Shown: piece by piece, positions 8,543 to 15,612 of the stretch
Layout: every line of letters starts with the position of its first letter
Position numbering within the stretch: the first letter of the stretch is position 1
From: Flavobacterium sp.
GTDB taxonomy: Bacteria > Bacteroidota > Bacteroidia > Flavobacteriales > Flavobacteriaceae
Length of the DNA: 40,434 nucleotides
NCBI GenBank assembly: GCA_030152225.1
Contig: JASLHL010000320.1
Location: 1 to 40,434, forward strand
Direction of reading: 5' to 3'
Position numbers and translations under genes: made by a program
Notes under the pieces: model-generated
The model's database searches: none
Seen by the model: the letters and a program-made list of their open reading frames with translations, nothing else
What the model was told of the DNA's origin: nothing

Positions 8543-9679
8543 ATGAGTTTTTACGAAATCTATAAAAACTATGACTGGGAAGACATTCGACAACAGATCG
8601 ATGCTACGACCCCACAAGATGTCGCAACGAGCTTAGCCAAGAGCAAACGAGATCTACGTGATTTTCTGCACTTTTTGTCTCCTGCAGCACGTCCTTTCTT
8701 AGAAGATATGGCCCAATTGAGCCAACAGTTAACCCATAAGCGCTTTGGAAAAACCATACAGCTTTATACCCCTATGTATTTGAGCAACGAATGCCACAAT
8801 ATCTGTACATACTGTGGGTTTAGCATTGACAATAAAATTCGACGCAAAACCTTAACTGCTACCGAAATTGAACAAGAAATACAGTTGCTCAAACACCAAG
8901 GATATGATCATATACTATTAGTAACAGGAGAAGCCAATCACACGGTCCATTTACCTTATTTTGAACAAGCCATTAAACAAATCCGCGCGCATTTTTCTAC
9001 TATTTCCATTGAGGTACAACCTCTAGAAAAAGACGAATATATCGTATTAGCCCAATTGGGGGTTTATGCTGTATTGGTCTATCAAGAAACCTATCACGAA
9101 GCTGTGTATAAGCACTATCATCCCAAAGGGAAGAAATCAAATTTCCGCTATCGTTTAGAAACGCCAGATCGCATTGGTCAGGCGGGTGTACACAAAATAG
9201 GGCTTGGGGTCTTATTGGGGTTAGAAGACTGGCGAGTGGATAGTTTTTTTACGGCTTTACACTTGGATTACCTACAGAAAACGTATTGGAAAACGAAATA
9301 CTCCATCTCCTTTCCTCGTTTGCGTCCAGCAGAAGGCAATGTAGAACCGAATTTTTGTATGGAAGACATCGATTTACTTCAGTTGATGTTTGCCTATCGC
9401 ATTTGGAATGAAGATGTCGAACTTTCTATTTCCACGCGAGAGCGTGAACATTTCCGCAACCATGTCATTGGGCTAGGTGTAACTTCGATGAGTGCGGGAT
9501 CTAAAACTAATCCAGGCGGTTATAGTGTAGATCAAGATTCATTAGCTCAATTTGAAATTTGCGATAATCGCTCAACTGCGGCCATTTATCAATTAATTCA
9601 ATCCAAGGGGTATGAGCCTGTTTGGACGGATTGGCATGCGAGCTACGCTAACTATTTAGTAGAACAGGAACTATGTTAG
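8543..9679 (+). CDS. thiH: 2-iminoacetate synthase ThiH (radical SAM)
   Basis: ThiH cleaves tyrosine to p-cresol and dehydroglycine, the nitrogen donor for the thiazole. The 378-aa protein has the radical SAM cluster motif C84-H-N-I-C88-T-Y-C91 (CxxxCxxC), then GFSIDN, and the downstream LVTGEA and VQPL strands. The C-terminal region has VTSMSAGSKTNPGGY, typical of ThiH. Oxygen-labile ThiH rather than ThiO implies the anaerobe-type or facultative branch of the pathway. It overlaps thiF by 7 bp. Confidence 0.96.
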   Translation: MSFYEIYKNYDWEDIRQQIDATTPQDVATSLAKSKRDLRDFLHFLSPAARPFLEDMAQLSQQLTHKRFGKTIQLYTPMYLSNECHNICTYCGFSIDNKIRRKTLTATEIEQEIQLLKHQGYDHILLVTGEANHTVHLPYFEQAIKQIRAHFSTISIEVQPLEKDEYIVLAQLGVYAVLVYQETYHEAVYKHYHPKGKKSNFRYRLETPDRIGQAGVHKIGLGVLLGLEDWRVDSFFTALHLDYLQKTYWKTKYSISFPRLRPAEGNVEPNFCMEDIDLLQLMFAYRIWNEDVELSISTREREHFRNHVIGLGVTSMSAGSKTNPGGYSVDQDSLAQFEICDNRSTAAIYQLIQSKGYEPVWTDWHASYANYLVEQELC

Positions 9680-10383
9680 AAATACACGATTTTTTACGCT
9701 ATAGTCGTCCCATGAATGTAACCGAAGTGGGGGTTGAAGGTCAACTAAAAATTAAGCAAGCAAGGGTCTTGGTCATTGGTGCAGGTGGATTGGGCTCCCC
9801 TATCCTCACCTATTTGGCTGCCTCAGGAGTTGGGCAATTAGGAGTTGTAGATTTTGATCGCGTCGAAATTCACAATTTACACCGCCAAATTTTATTTACT
9901 GAACGCGATATTGGTCAATACAAGGCAACGGTTGCCGTACAACGCCTCAATCAGTTGAATCCTCATATTGCTATACACGGGTACTGTGAAAAACTGACGG
10001 AAGACAATGTGCAACGCCTTTTTGAATCCTACGATTACCTTGTGGATGGTACGGACAATTTTGCTACACGCTACTTAGTCAACGATGCCTGTGTGCGATT
10101 TGGCAAACCTTTAATTTATGGTACTATTTTGGGTTTTCAAGGACAACTTGCCGTTTTTAATCACCGTCAATCCAAAGATTTGCGTGCTATTTTTCCAGAA
10201 ATGCCAGACCCTAAGGATGTGCCTTCTTGTAATTTACACGGTGTACTGGGGACATTTCCTGGTATCATTGGTACCATGATGGCACAAGAAACGTTGAAAG
10301 TAATTGTAGATGCCCAACCGCTACACAATCAATTGCTGTTGATTGATACCTTAAACTGGAATCTTCGAGCGTTGACCTTTTAA
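9673..10383 (+). CDS. thiF: ThiF/MoeB-family adenylyltransferase for ThiS
   Basis: The enzyme adenylates the C-terminus of ThiS so that it can accept sulfur. The 236-aa Rossmann protein shows the nucleotide motif VIGAGGLGSP (35-43), DFDRVEIHNLHRQ (60-72), the DGTDNF motif with its catalytic Asp (125-130), and C186 in C-N-L-H-G-V-L-G, where ThiF/MoeB proteins have their sulfur-transfer Cys. The two CxxC pairs that bind zinc in E. coli ThiF are absent: only C105, C140 and C186 exist. Last gene of the operon; placement supports ThiF rather than MoeB. The convergent aat gene ends 11 bp away, with no clear terminator in between. Confidence 0.88.
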   Translation: MLEIHDFLRYSRPMNVTEVGVEGQLKIKQARVLVIGAGGLGSPILTYLAASGVGQLGVVDFDRVEIHNLHRQILFTERDIGQYKATVAVQRLNQLNPHIAIHGYCEKLTEDNVQRLFESYDYLVDGTDNFATRYLVNDACVRFGKPLIYGTILGFQGQLAVFNHRQSKDLRAIFPEMPDPKDVPSCNLHGVLGTFPGIIGTMMAQETLKVIVDAQPLHNQLLLIDTLNWNLRALTF

Positions 10384-10394
10384 CGCTTGAAGAT

Positions 10395-11042
10395 TTATTT
10401 ACCTTTAATTAGATACTGCATGTATTCGCTTCGCGGCATTTCTGTTGCTCCTAATAGTGCTAAATGAGGATTGTACACTTGACAGTCTAACAAGGAATAA
10501 CCCTCTTCTTTTAGTTTTTGTATCAGTCGATGGAAAGCTACTTTACTGGCATTGGACGCCAAAGAAAACATACTTTCTCCACAGAAAACATGACCTAAAT
10601 CAATGCCGTACAAACCACCTACTAAAGTTCCATCTTGCCATACTTCAACTGATTTTGCCAGCCCTTGTCGGTGTAATTCACAATACGCTTCCAGCATATC
10701 ATCCGTAATCCAGGTACCGTTTTGTCCTTGTCTTTTTACACGTTGACAATGTTGAATTACGGCTTCAAAGTTTGTGTTAAACGTCACCTGAAATAAGTTT
10801 CTATTGAGGATATTACGCATGCTTTTAGACGGTTTAAAATCAGCGGGAATGACGACCATTCGAGGATTTGGTGCCCACCAAGTAATGGGTTCACCGTCTT
10901 CAAACCACGGAAAGACGCCCTGTTGATAGGCTAGGCGGAGCCAATCTGCTGTCAATGCTCCACCAATGGCTAAAATACCAGAGGGATGAGTGGTTTCCAC
11001 AGAAGGGAAATGCAAAATCGTAGGGTCAAGAATTGCTATCAT
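10395..11042 (-). CDS. aat: Leucyl/phenylalanyl-tRNA--protein transferase
   Basis: Aat adds Leu or Phe to proteins with N-terminal Arg/Lys and so feeds the N-degron pathway in the cytoplasm. The 215-aa product has the family pattern: FPSVETTHPSGILAIGG, QGVFPWFEDGEPITWWAPNPRMV, the GTWITDDM motif, and the conserved catalytic region GLYGIDLGHVFCGESMFS. An in-frame start at 11066 lies inside the terminator of the upstream gene, so I take the ATG at 11042. Transcription must therefore come from read-through or a promoter within the DUF3127 gene. Convergent with thiF. Confidence 0.95.
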   Translation of the reverse strand: MIAILDPTILHFPSVETTHPSGILAIGGALTADWLRLAYQQGVFPWFEDGEPITWWAPNPRMVVIPADFKPSKSMRNILNRNLFQVTFNTNFEAVIQHCQRVKRQGQNGTWITDDMLEAYCELHRQGLAKSVEVWQDGTLVGGLYGIDLGHVFCGESMFSLASNASKVAFHRLIQKLKEEGYSLLDCQVYNPHLALLGATEMPRSEYMQYLIKGK

Positions 11043-11043
11043 A

Positions 11044-11076
11044 TAAAAAAAAATCCCTAATCTCAATGATTAGGGA
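11044..11076 (-). terminator. Terminator of the DUF3127 gene, abutting the aat start codon
   Basis: On the minus strand a 9-bp perfect stem (11068-11076 with 11054-11062, loop of 5) is followed by a T-rich run (complement of A's at 11044-11053). The run ends one base before the aat ATG at 11042, leaving almost no room for a leader. Confidence 0.8.
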
Positions 11077-11085
11077 CTATCGTAA

Positions 11086-11577
11086 TTAAAATGGTAAATC
11101 ATCGTGATCCTCTTCCGTAAATGACGGAGCAGGAGGAAATTGTTGCGTTTGAGGCGCCTGTGGTGCTTGCTGAGCAAACTGATTTGGCGTTGCTTGATTC
11201 GCTTGATAATTTTGATTAAAACCACCCGCTTGTTGAGCTGGTTGTCCCATTGGAGGTTGCTGCATGTATTGATTTTGCGCTGGTTGTCCCATGGCTTGTG
11301 CAGGTTGATTTCGATCAATTCTCCACCCCTGAATGGTGTTAAAATAACGCACTTCTCCTTGTGGAGATGTCCATTCTCTTCCTCTTAAATTAATAGACAC
11401 TCGAACTGGCTCTCCTACTTGAAAACTATCCAATAAGCTAACTTTATCTTGAATAAACTCAACTAAAATATCCTGTGGATATTGCTCTTCTGTAGTAACC
11501 ACAAGCTCTCTTTTTCTAAAGCTTGCACTAATGTCTTGTGGTTGCCCAATCAATTTAATTCTTCCTATTATTTCCAT
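11086..11577 (-). CDS. DUF3127 protein with SSB-like C-terminal tip
   Basis: A 163-aa protein. The N-terminal 88 residues (MEIIGRIKLIGQ...GWRIDRN) match the Bacteroidota DUF3127 domain, an OB-fold-like beta domain: KRELVVTTEEQYPQ, VRVSINLRGREW. A long Gln/Pro/Asn/Ala-rich linker follows (about 89-150), then the acidic end EEDHDDLPF, which closely mimics the SSB tip (DDxxF-type) that recruits repair and replication proteins. This architecture suggests a single-strand-binding-protein relative, but DNA binding is inferred. An in-frame extension to 11625 would run into the upstream flavin reductase gene, so the ATG at 11577 is preferred. Confidence 0.85.
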   Translation of the reverse strand: MEIIGRIKLIGQPQDISASFRKRELVVTTEEQYPQDILVEFIQDKVSLLDSFQVGEPVRVSINLRGREWTSPQGEVRYFNTIQGWRIDRNQPAQAMGQPAQNQYMQQPPMGQPAQQAGGFNQNYQANQATPNQFAQQAPQAPQTQQFPPAPSFTEEDHDDLPF

Positions 11578-11600
11578 TATATCTTTTTTTTCCTGATTGT

Positions 11601-12473
11601 TTACTTCGCTACTATCATATTCCAAGCCAAAGGTACATTATTTTCCTCTAAATACTTTTTAGCTTGTTTAAATTTCTTTTCCAAATTACCTGAAGCCACG
11701 ATTTGTTTAGCCTCTGGGTTGTGATCTAGAAAGGCTTGTACTTCTGCTTCAGTTGGCAAATGTTCCACGTTACCTAACATCCCCAAGTCATTTCCTGAAA
11801 AAATCCCGCTATCAATGACTTCTTGTGGGATAATATCAACACCTAATCCCAGCGTAGTTAGTGGTTTTTCCACTTCGAACATTCCTGCATTTGAACGGCT
11901 ATACCAGTTACCTCCCATACGAGAAACCAAGTCAATCTTATGTTGATCAATTCCTCCTTTTTCATTTAAGATTGCCTCATCGATGTGCATTTTAACCACC
12001 TCACAGATCACTAAATTTCCTGCACCACCTTCTGTACCTAAACCAATTACTTCATTCACGACGCATTCAAACTGAACAGGGCTTTCTTTTACGCGAAAAG
12101 GACGTACTTCTTCTGACTCAATCATCGTAAAGCCAGCTTTTACAAACTCATTGATCCCGTCTTTATATTCTGTACTTGACAATGACGTTTGTTGTACCAT
12201 ATCGTAATTAACTACATTAATAACTACTTGCATGGTCGCTTGTACATTAAATAAGGTGTGTTTACACGTATTATCACGTACTCTTCTCGAAGGAGAGAAA
12301 ACTAAAATTGGCGGATTTGCGCTAAATAAGTTAAAAAAGCTAAAAGGCGATAGGTTTGGTTTTCCATCAGCATCAACTGTACTTGCCAAGGCTATTGGTC
12401 TTGGTCCTACGGATCCTTGCAAGTATCCTTGTAATTCAACAGTTGAAATGTCTTTTGGGTTTATTGTTTTCAT
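11601..12473 (-). CDS. Flavin reductase-like, FMN-binding split-barrel protein
   Basis: A 290-aa cytoplasmic flavoprotein. The N-terminal half has the flavin reductase-like signature: VGPRPIALASTVDADGKPNLSPFSFFNLFS, VFSPSRR, DNTCKHTL and QVVINVVN. The C-terminal part (from about residue 205) is helical and of no family I know. Reduced-flavin supply or binding of an FMN cofactor is likely; the physiological partner is unknown. An open frame extends upstream to 12551 through a hydrophobic stretch, but the ATG at 12473 starts right before the conserved MKTINPKDIS, so I use that. The DUF3127 gene follows after 23 bp and may be co-transcribed. Confidence 0.88.
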   Translation of the reverse strand: MKTINPKDISTVELQGYLQGSVGPRPIALASTVDADGKPNLSPFSFFNLFSANPPILVFSPSRRVRDNTCKHTLFNVQATMQVVINVVNYDMVQQTSLSSTEYKDGINEFVKAGFTMIESEEVRPFRVKESPVQFECVVNEVIGLGTEGGAGNLVICEVVKMHIDEAILNEKGGIDQHKIDLVSRMGGNWYSRSNAGMFEVEKPLTTLGLGVDIIPQEVIDSGIFSGNDLGMLGNVEHLPTEAEVQAFLDHNPEAKQIVASGNLEKKFKQAKKYLEENNVPLAWNMIVAK

Positions 12474-12792
12474 TTTGTTTCTTCTTTTTAGGTAGAAGAG
12501 TAAAGGTAATAAAAGCAGATTGAACCACAAAAAAACACAGCAGACAAACACAGACTTACTTATGCTCTTTTTCTCTTCTGACTAGATAATTGCTTTACCT
12601 CGCCTAGGGCTAATCTTCTCCTACTTTTAAAACCATTAGCGTAAAAAAAAAGGAGCATTTACTATATCAATTCTTCTTATTTTTCGTTTAATTTCTAAAC
12701 AGGAGCGCTAACCGAATGGCGAAAGACACAAATTGCCTTCTTACATTCGCGTTTATTTCTCTATCTTTAAACCTCAAAAATCAACTACTATC
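12474..12792. other. Non-coding divergent region, 319 bp
   Basis: This gap separates the divergent flavin reductase and histidine kinase genes. It holds A/T tracts and a weak 6-bp inverted repeat. A near-consensus -7 element (TATCTTTA, about 12762-12769) lies on the plus strand with a TTG at 12733-12735, but the spacing (26 bp) is too long. No RNA gene, repeat or convincing ORF is visible. Confidence 0.5.
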
Positions 12793-13941
12793 TTGACAAT
12801 TAAAAGGGAAATTATTCGTTGGACTTTAATTGCTACTGCTTTTGTGGTTCTCTTACTTATTCTATGGAATACGTATTCTTTTTTTCAGACCTACAAAGAA
12901 GAAGAGCGCATCAAAATGGAAATCTGGGCTACGGCATCCAATACGTTAAACGAAGCAAATCCAGTAGACACGAATTTAGAACTTCCTTTGTTGATTCTCA
13001 CCAACAATACCACAATTCCCATCATCCAAACCGATGAGCGAGATAGTATCTTAGCCATGGTCAATGTACCCTTAAGAATACAACAAGACGAACAAGAAGC
13101 TGAGTTAGTTTTGCGCAAACTCAAAAACGAGAATGCTCCTATTGAAGTGGAAGTAGGAAAGAAAAAGCAGTATTTATATTATGGCAATTCTTCTTTACTG
13201 CTTAAATTAAAATACTATCCGTTAGCGTTAATCCTAATTTTCATTTTCTTTACCGTATTAATTATTATTTTTTATCGCAGCAATAAGATCGCCGCTCAAA
13301 ATCGCCTTTGGACGGGAATGGCCAAGGAAACAGCCCATCAAATTGGCACGCCTTTATCTTCGCTATTGGGTTGGATTGAGATTATGAAGTTGGAAGAAAT
13401 TAATCCGTCTATCATTGATGAAATTGACAAAGACGTTAAGCGATTACAAACGATTGCTGATCGTTTTTCTAAAATTGGATCTAAACCTCAATTAACTCCT
13501 GTTGATTTAATTGCGGAGACCCAGAAAACCTATACCTATTTTCAACAACGCGCATCAAAACAAATCACTTTTGAATTCACTGCACCAGCTCGCGATATTG
13601 TGGTGTCACTTAACCCTGAATTACACAGCTGGACTATTGAAAACTTGATCAAAAATGCCATCGATGCAACAAAAGGAAAAGGAAAAATTTCCGTTTTAAT
13701 TACAGAAACCGAGCAGTTTGTTCAATTGTACATTTCAGATACTGGTAGTGGGATTCCAAAAAACAAATTTGAAAAGATATTTGAACCGGGCTATACCTCT
13801 AAAAAAAGAGGTTGGGGATTAGGGCTTTCACTCTCGCGTAGAATTGTAGAAGAATATCAAAACGGCAAGATCAAAGTCCATCAATCAGAACTAGGCAAAG
13901 GAACTACATTTAGTATTGTATATAAGAAGATAAACGTGTAA
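12793..13941 (+). CDS. Sensor histidine kinase (orphan), TTG start
   Basis: A 382-aa inner-membrane two-component sensor. TM1 spans about residues 8-26, an extracytoplasmic domain about 27-140, TM2 about 142-160, then the kinase core: H-box GMAKETAHQIGTPLSS with phospho-acceptor His182, N-box ENLIKNAIDAT (283-293), G1 DTGSGIP (316-322), F-box KIFEPGYTS and G2 GWGLGLSLS (340-348). HQIGTP instead of HELRTP is a known Bacteroidota variant. No ATG precedes TM1 in frame; the two candidate starts are TTG at 12733 and 12793, and I prefer 12793 because it lies directly before TM1. No response regulator is adjacent, so the partner is elsewhere. Confidence 0.9.
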   Translation: MTIKREIIRWTLIATAFVVLLLILWNTYSFFQTYKEEERIKMEIWATASNTLNEANPVDTNLELPLLILTNNTTIPIIQTDERDSILAMVNVPLRIQQDEQEAELVLRKLKNENAPIEVEVGKKKQYLYYGNSSLLLKLKYYPLALILIFIFFTVLIIIFYRSNKIAAQNRLWTGMAKETAHQIGTPLSSLLGWIEIMKLEEINPSIIDEIDKDVKRLQTIADRFSKIGSKPQLTPVDLIAETQKTYTYFQQRASKQITFEFTAPARDIVVSLNPELHSWTIENLIKNAIDATKGKGKISVLITETEQFVQLYISDTGSGIPKNKFEKIFEPGYTSKKRGWGLGLSLSRRIVEEYQNGKIKVHQSELGKGTTFSIVYKKINV

Positions 13942-13975
13942 AGTACGCTATATGCCTGATACATCAAGAGGAAAC

Positions 13976-14014
13976 AAAAAAAGCAACAGTAAACGAATTT
14001 ACTGTTGCTTTTTT
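13976..14014. terminator. Bidirectional terminator (histidine kinase / HIT)
   Basis: GCAACAGTAAA (13983-13993) pairs with TTTACTGTTGC (13998-14008), loop CGAA. An A7 run on the left and T6 on the right make it usable on both strands, serving the convergent kinase and HIT genes. Confidence 0.85.
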
Positions 14015-14042
14015 ATTTCGCTTATAAGCCCTAAACTAGAGT

Positions 14043-14432
14043 CTATAAGTATTGTTGTACTTTTTTTACTACTTCTTCAAACTCCGCTGGACTCAAGGTT
14101 TCTTTTTTACTAAAGCGAATATCATCCATTGTTTGCAAAGGAATTAAATGCACGTGAACATGGGGCACTTCTAATCCTACAACAGACATTCCGATTCTTT
14201 GGCACGGAACAGCTTGTTCTAATGCTTTTGCTATCTTTCTTGAGAATTTCATCAAAGCTAGATAGTGTTCTTCTTCCATATCAAAAATCTTATTAATCTC
14301 TTGCTTTGGAATACACAACGTATGTCCTTTTGCATTTGGATTAATATCCAAAAAAGCTAAAAACTGATCATTTTCAGCAATTTTATAAGCTGGAAGCTCA
14401 CCATTTATTATTTTAGTAAAAATTGAACTCAT
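14043..14432 (-). CDS. HIT family nucleotide-binding protein
   Basis: A 129-aa histidine-triad hydrolase of the Hint type, acting on nucleoside phosphoramidates or related AMP conjugates. The N-terminus SSIFTKIINGELPAYKIAEND and AFLDINPNAKGHTLCIPK are typical, and the catalytic triad V-P-H-V-H-V-H-L-I-P is complete near the C-terminus. It lies 18 bp downstream of greA on the same strand and is probably co-transcribed with it. Substrate in this organism unknown. Confidence 0.93.
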   Translation of the reverse strand: MSSIFTKIINGELPAYKIAENDQFLAFLDINPNAKGHTLCIPKQEINKIFDMEEEHYLALMKFSRKIAKALEQAVPCQRIGMSVVGLEVPHVHVHLIPLQTMDDIRFSKKETLSPAEFEEVVKKVQQYL

Positions 14433-14450
14433 AATCGCGTTGTTTTTAAA

Positions 14451-14927
14451 TTAATCTCTTGTAATTTCAAGAATTTCGAAATTCATTTGTCCATTAGGTA
14501 CTTTGATCTCTGCTATTTCACCAACAGATTTCCCTAATAATCCTTTTCCAATAGGAGAAGTTACGGATATTTTTCCGGCTTTCAAATCAGCTTCACTTTC
14601 CGCTACTAACGTATACGTTAAAATCATACCATTGGATTGGTTTTTAATTTTAACTGTAGACAGCACTAATGCTTTAGACTCATCCAATTGAGACTCGTCA
14701 ATAATTCTAGCACTAGCAACTACCTCTTCCATTTTAGCAATTTTAAGTTCCAGTAACCCCTGTGCTTCTTTTGCAGCATCATACTCCGCATTCTCCGATA
14801 AATCCCCTTTGTCTCTTGCATCAGCAATTGCTTGCGATGCTTTTGGACGCTCTACACTTTTTAACTGCTCTAATTCATCCTTTAGCTTCTTCAGCCCCTC
14901 AGCAGTGTAATACGAAATTTTACTCAT
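14451..14927 (-). CDS. greA: Transcription elongation factor GreA
   Basis: GreA enters the RNA polymerase secondary channel and stimulates cleavage of backtracked transcripts. The 158-aa product has the N-terminal coiled coil with the catalytic acidic tip in GDLSENAEYDAAKEAQ (the Asp and Glu that hold the Mg ion) and the C-terminal FKBP-like domain with SPIGKGLLGKSVGE. Length is standard. An exact promoter lies at 15041-15070 on the minus strand, giving a leader of about 107 nt that contains a terminator-like hairpin (14951-14975). Confidence 0.97.
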   Translation of the reverse strand: MSKISYYTAEGLKKLKDELEQLKSVERPKASQAIADARDKGDLSENAEYDAAKEAQGLLELKIAKMEEVVASARIIDESQLDESKALVLSTVKIKNQSNGMILTYTLVAESEADLKAGKISVTSPIGKGLLGKSVGEIAEIKVPNGQMNFEILEITRD

Positions 14928-14950
14928 AATTAACTGGTTTATATAAATAG

Positions 14951-14975
14951 AAAAAATCCCATGAAACGGGATTTT
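14951..14975 (-). terminator. Terminator-like hairpin in the greA leader
   Basis: Read on the minus strand, AAAATCCC (14968-14975) pairs with GGGATTTT (14953-14960), with a 7-nt loop and six T in a row (complement of 14951-14956). It stands 24 nt before the greA ATG and downstream of the predicted promoter, so it may attenuate greA. Confidence 0.55.
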
Positions 14976-15040
14976 CTGGTGCGTAAAATATTTTTTATAT
15001 TTATTTAAATAAATTATCTAATTCTGTATAGTCTACTTGT

Positions 15041-15070
15041 CAAAGTTAATTAATTAAATTTGTTTTACAA
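15041..15070 (-). promoter_or_regulatory. Promoter of greA-HIT
   Basis: On the minus strand: TTG (complement of 15068-15070), a 19-bp spacer, TAACTTTG (complement of 15041-15048). This is an exact Bacteroidota consensus with ideal spacing. The predicted start near 15034 gives a leader of about 107 nt. Confidence 0.75.
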
Positions 15071-15082
15071 ATATTTTATGCG

Positions 15083-15553
15083 ATGAAAAAAATTTTATTC
15101 CTAACCTTTGTTCTATTATTTGCCTTAGGTTGCTCTAGTGATAGTTATCGATCTTCCAATCCCTATTTACCGAATCAGAATGTCAATTTGAGAATTCCTC
15201 TTGTCTTAGCGGATAACTTAAATCACCCTGGGGGGGTCCATGTTGATCGATCAGCTCAAGCGGGTATTTCGGGGGTAGCAATTTACTCTAGGGATGGGCT
15301 AAACGAATACTACAGCTATGAATTAACCTGTCCCAACCACGAAATCCAACACGACGGTTCATCAGTTTTGATTCAAGATCCTAAACGTCCGACCTATTTC
15401 TACTGTAATGCGACACATTTACATCAAGGCGAAAAAGTCTATTACAACATCGCTTTGGGATTCTGGGGTAAAGCAGTCAATCAAAACTTAGAATACACCA
15501 TGAAATCCTATCCAACAACAAGAGAAGGTGGGGTTATTATTGTGCGCTATTAA
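15083..15553 (+). CDS. Small lipoprotein, possibly a degenerate Rieske-like fold
   Basis: A 156-aa exported lipoprotein: hydrophobic residues 4-15, lipobox A-L-G-C17, then SSDS. The N-terminal SNPYLPN and the LTCPNH stretch (81-86) recall a Flavobacteriia family next to greA that is sometimes annotated as Rieske-like. The cluster ligands do not fit a real Rieske centre: C83-x-x-H86 and C108-x-x-x-H112 replace CxH and CxxH, so an iron-sulfur cluster is doubtful. Divergent from greA; closed by a strong terminator at 15573-15605. Function unknown. Confidence 0.8.
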   Translation: MKKILFLTFVLLFALGCSSDSYRSSNPYLPNQNVNLRIPLVLADNLNHPGGVHVDRSAQAGISGVAIYSRDGLNEYYSYELTCPNHEIQHDGSSVLIQDPKRPTYFYCNATHLHQGEKVYYNIALGFWGKAVNQNLEYTMKSYPTTREGGVIIVRY

Positions 15554-15572
15554 TTTCTTTTTATACCATAAG

Positions 15573-15605
15573 AAAAGCCCGAAGCGCTTGCGTTTCGGGC
15601 TTTTT
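15573..15605. terminator. Bidirectional terminator
   Basis: GCCCGAAGCG (15577-15586) pairs with CGTTTCGGGC (15591-15600, one G-T pair) around a CTTG loop, with A4 before and T5 after. It separates the lipoprotein gene from the convergent TonB-dependent receptor. Confidence 0.85.
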
Positions 15606-15612
15606 CATTTTC

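Noticed and set aside
11070..11318. Minus-strand open frame overlapping the DUF3127 gene
   Set aside because: It is a shifted reading of the Gln/Pro-rich linker codons and gives low-complexity Lys/Arg/Leu sequence.
11140..11388. Plus-strand Leu/Arg-rich open frame
   Set aside because: Antisense shadow of the Gln/Pro repeats of the DUF3127 linker.
11601..12551. Hydrophobic N-terminal extension of the flavin reductase as a membrane anchor
   Set aside because: The extension (12474-12551) precedes the ATG at 12473 that matches the family start; it reads non-coding A/T-rich DNA.
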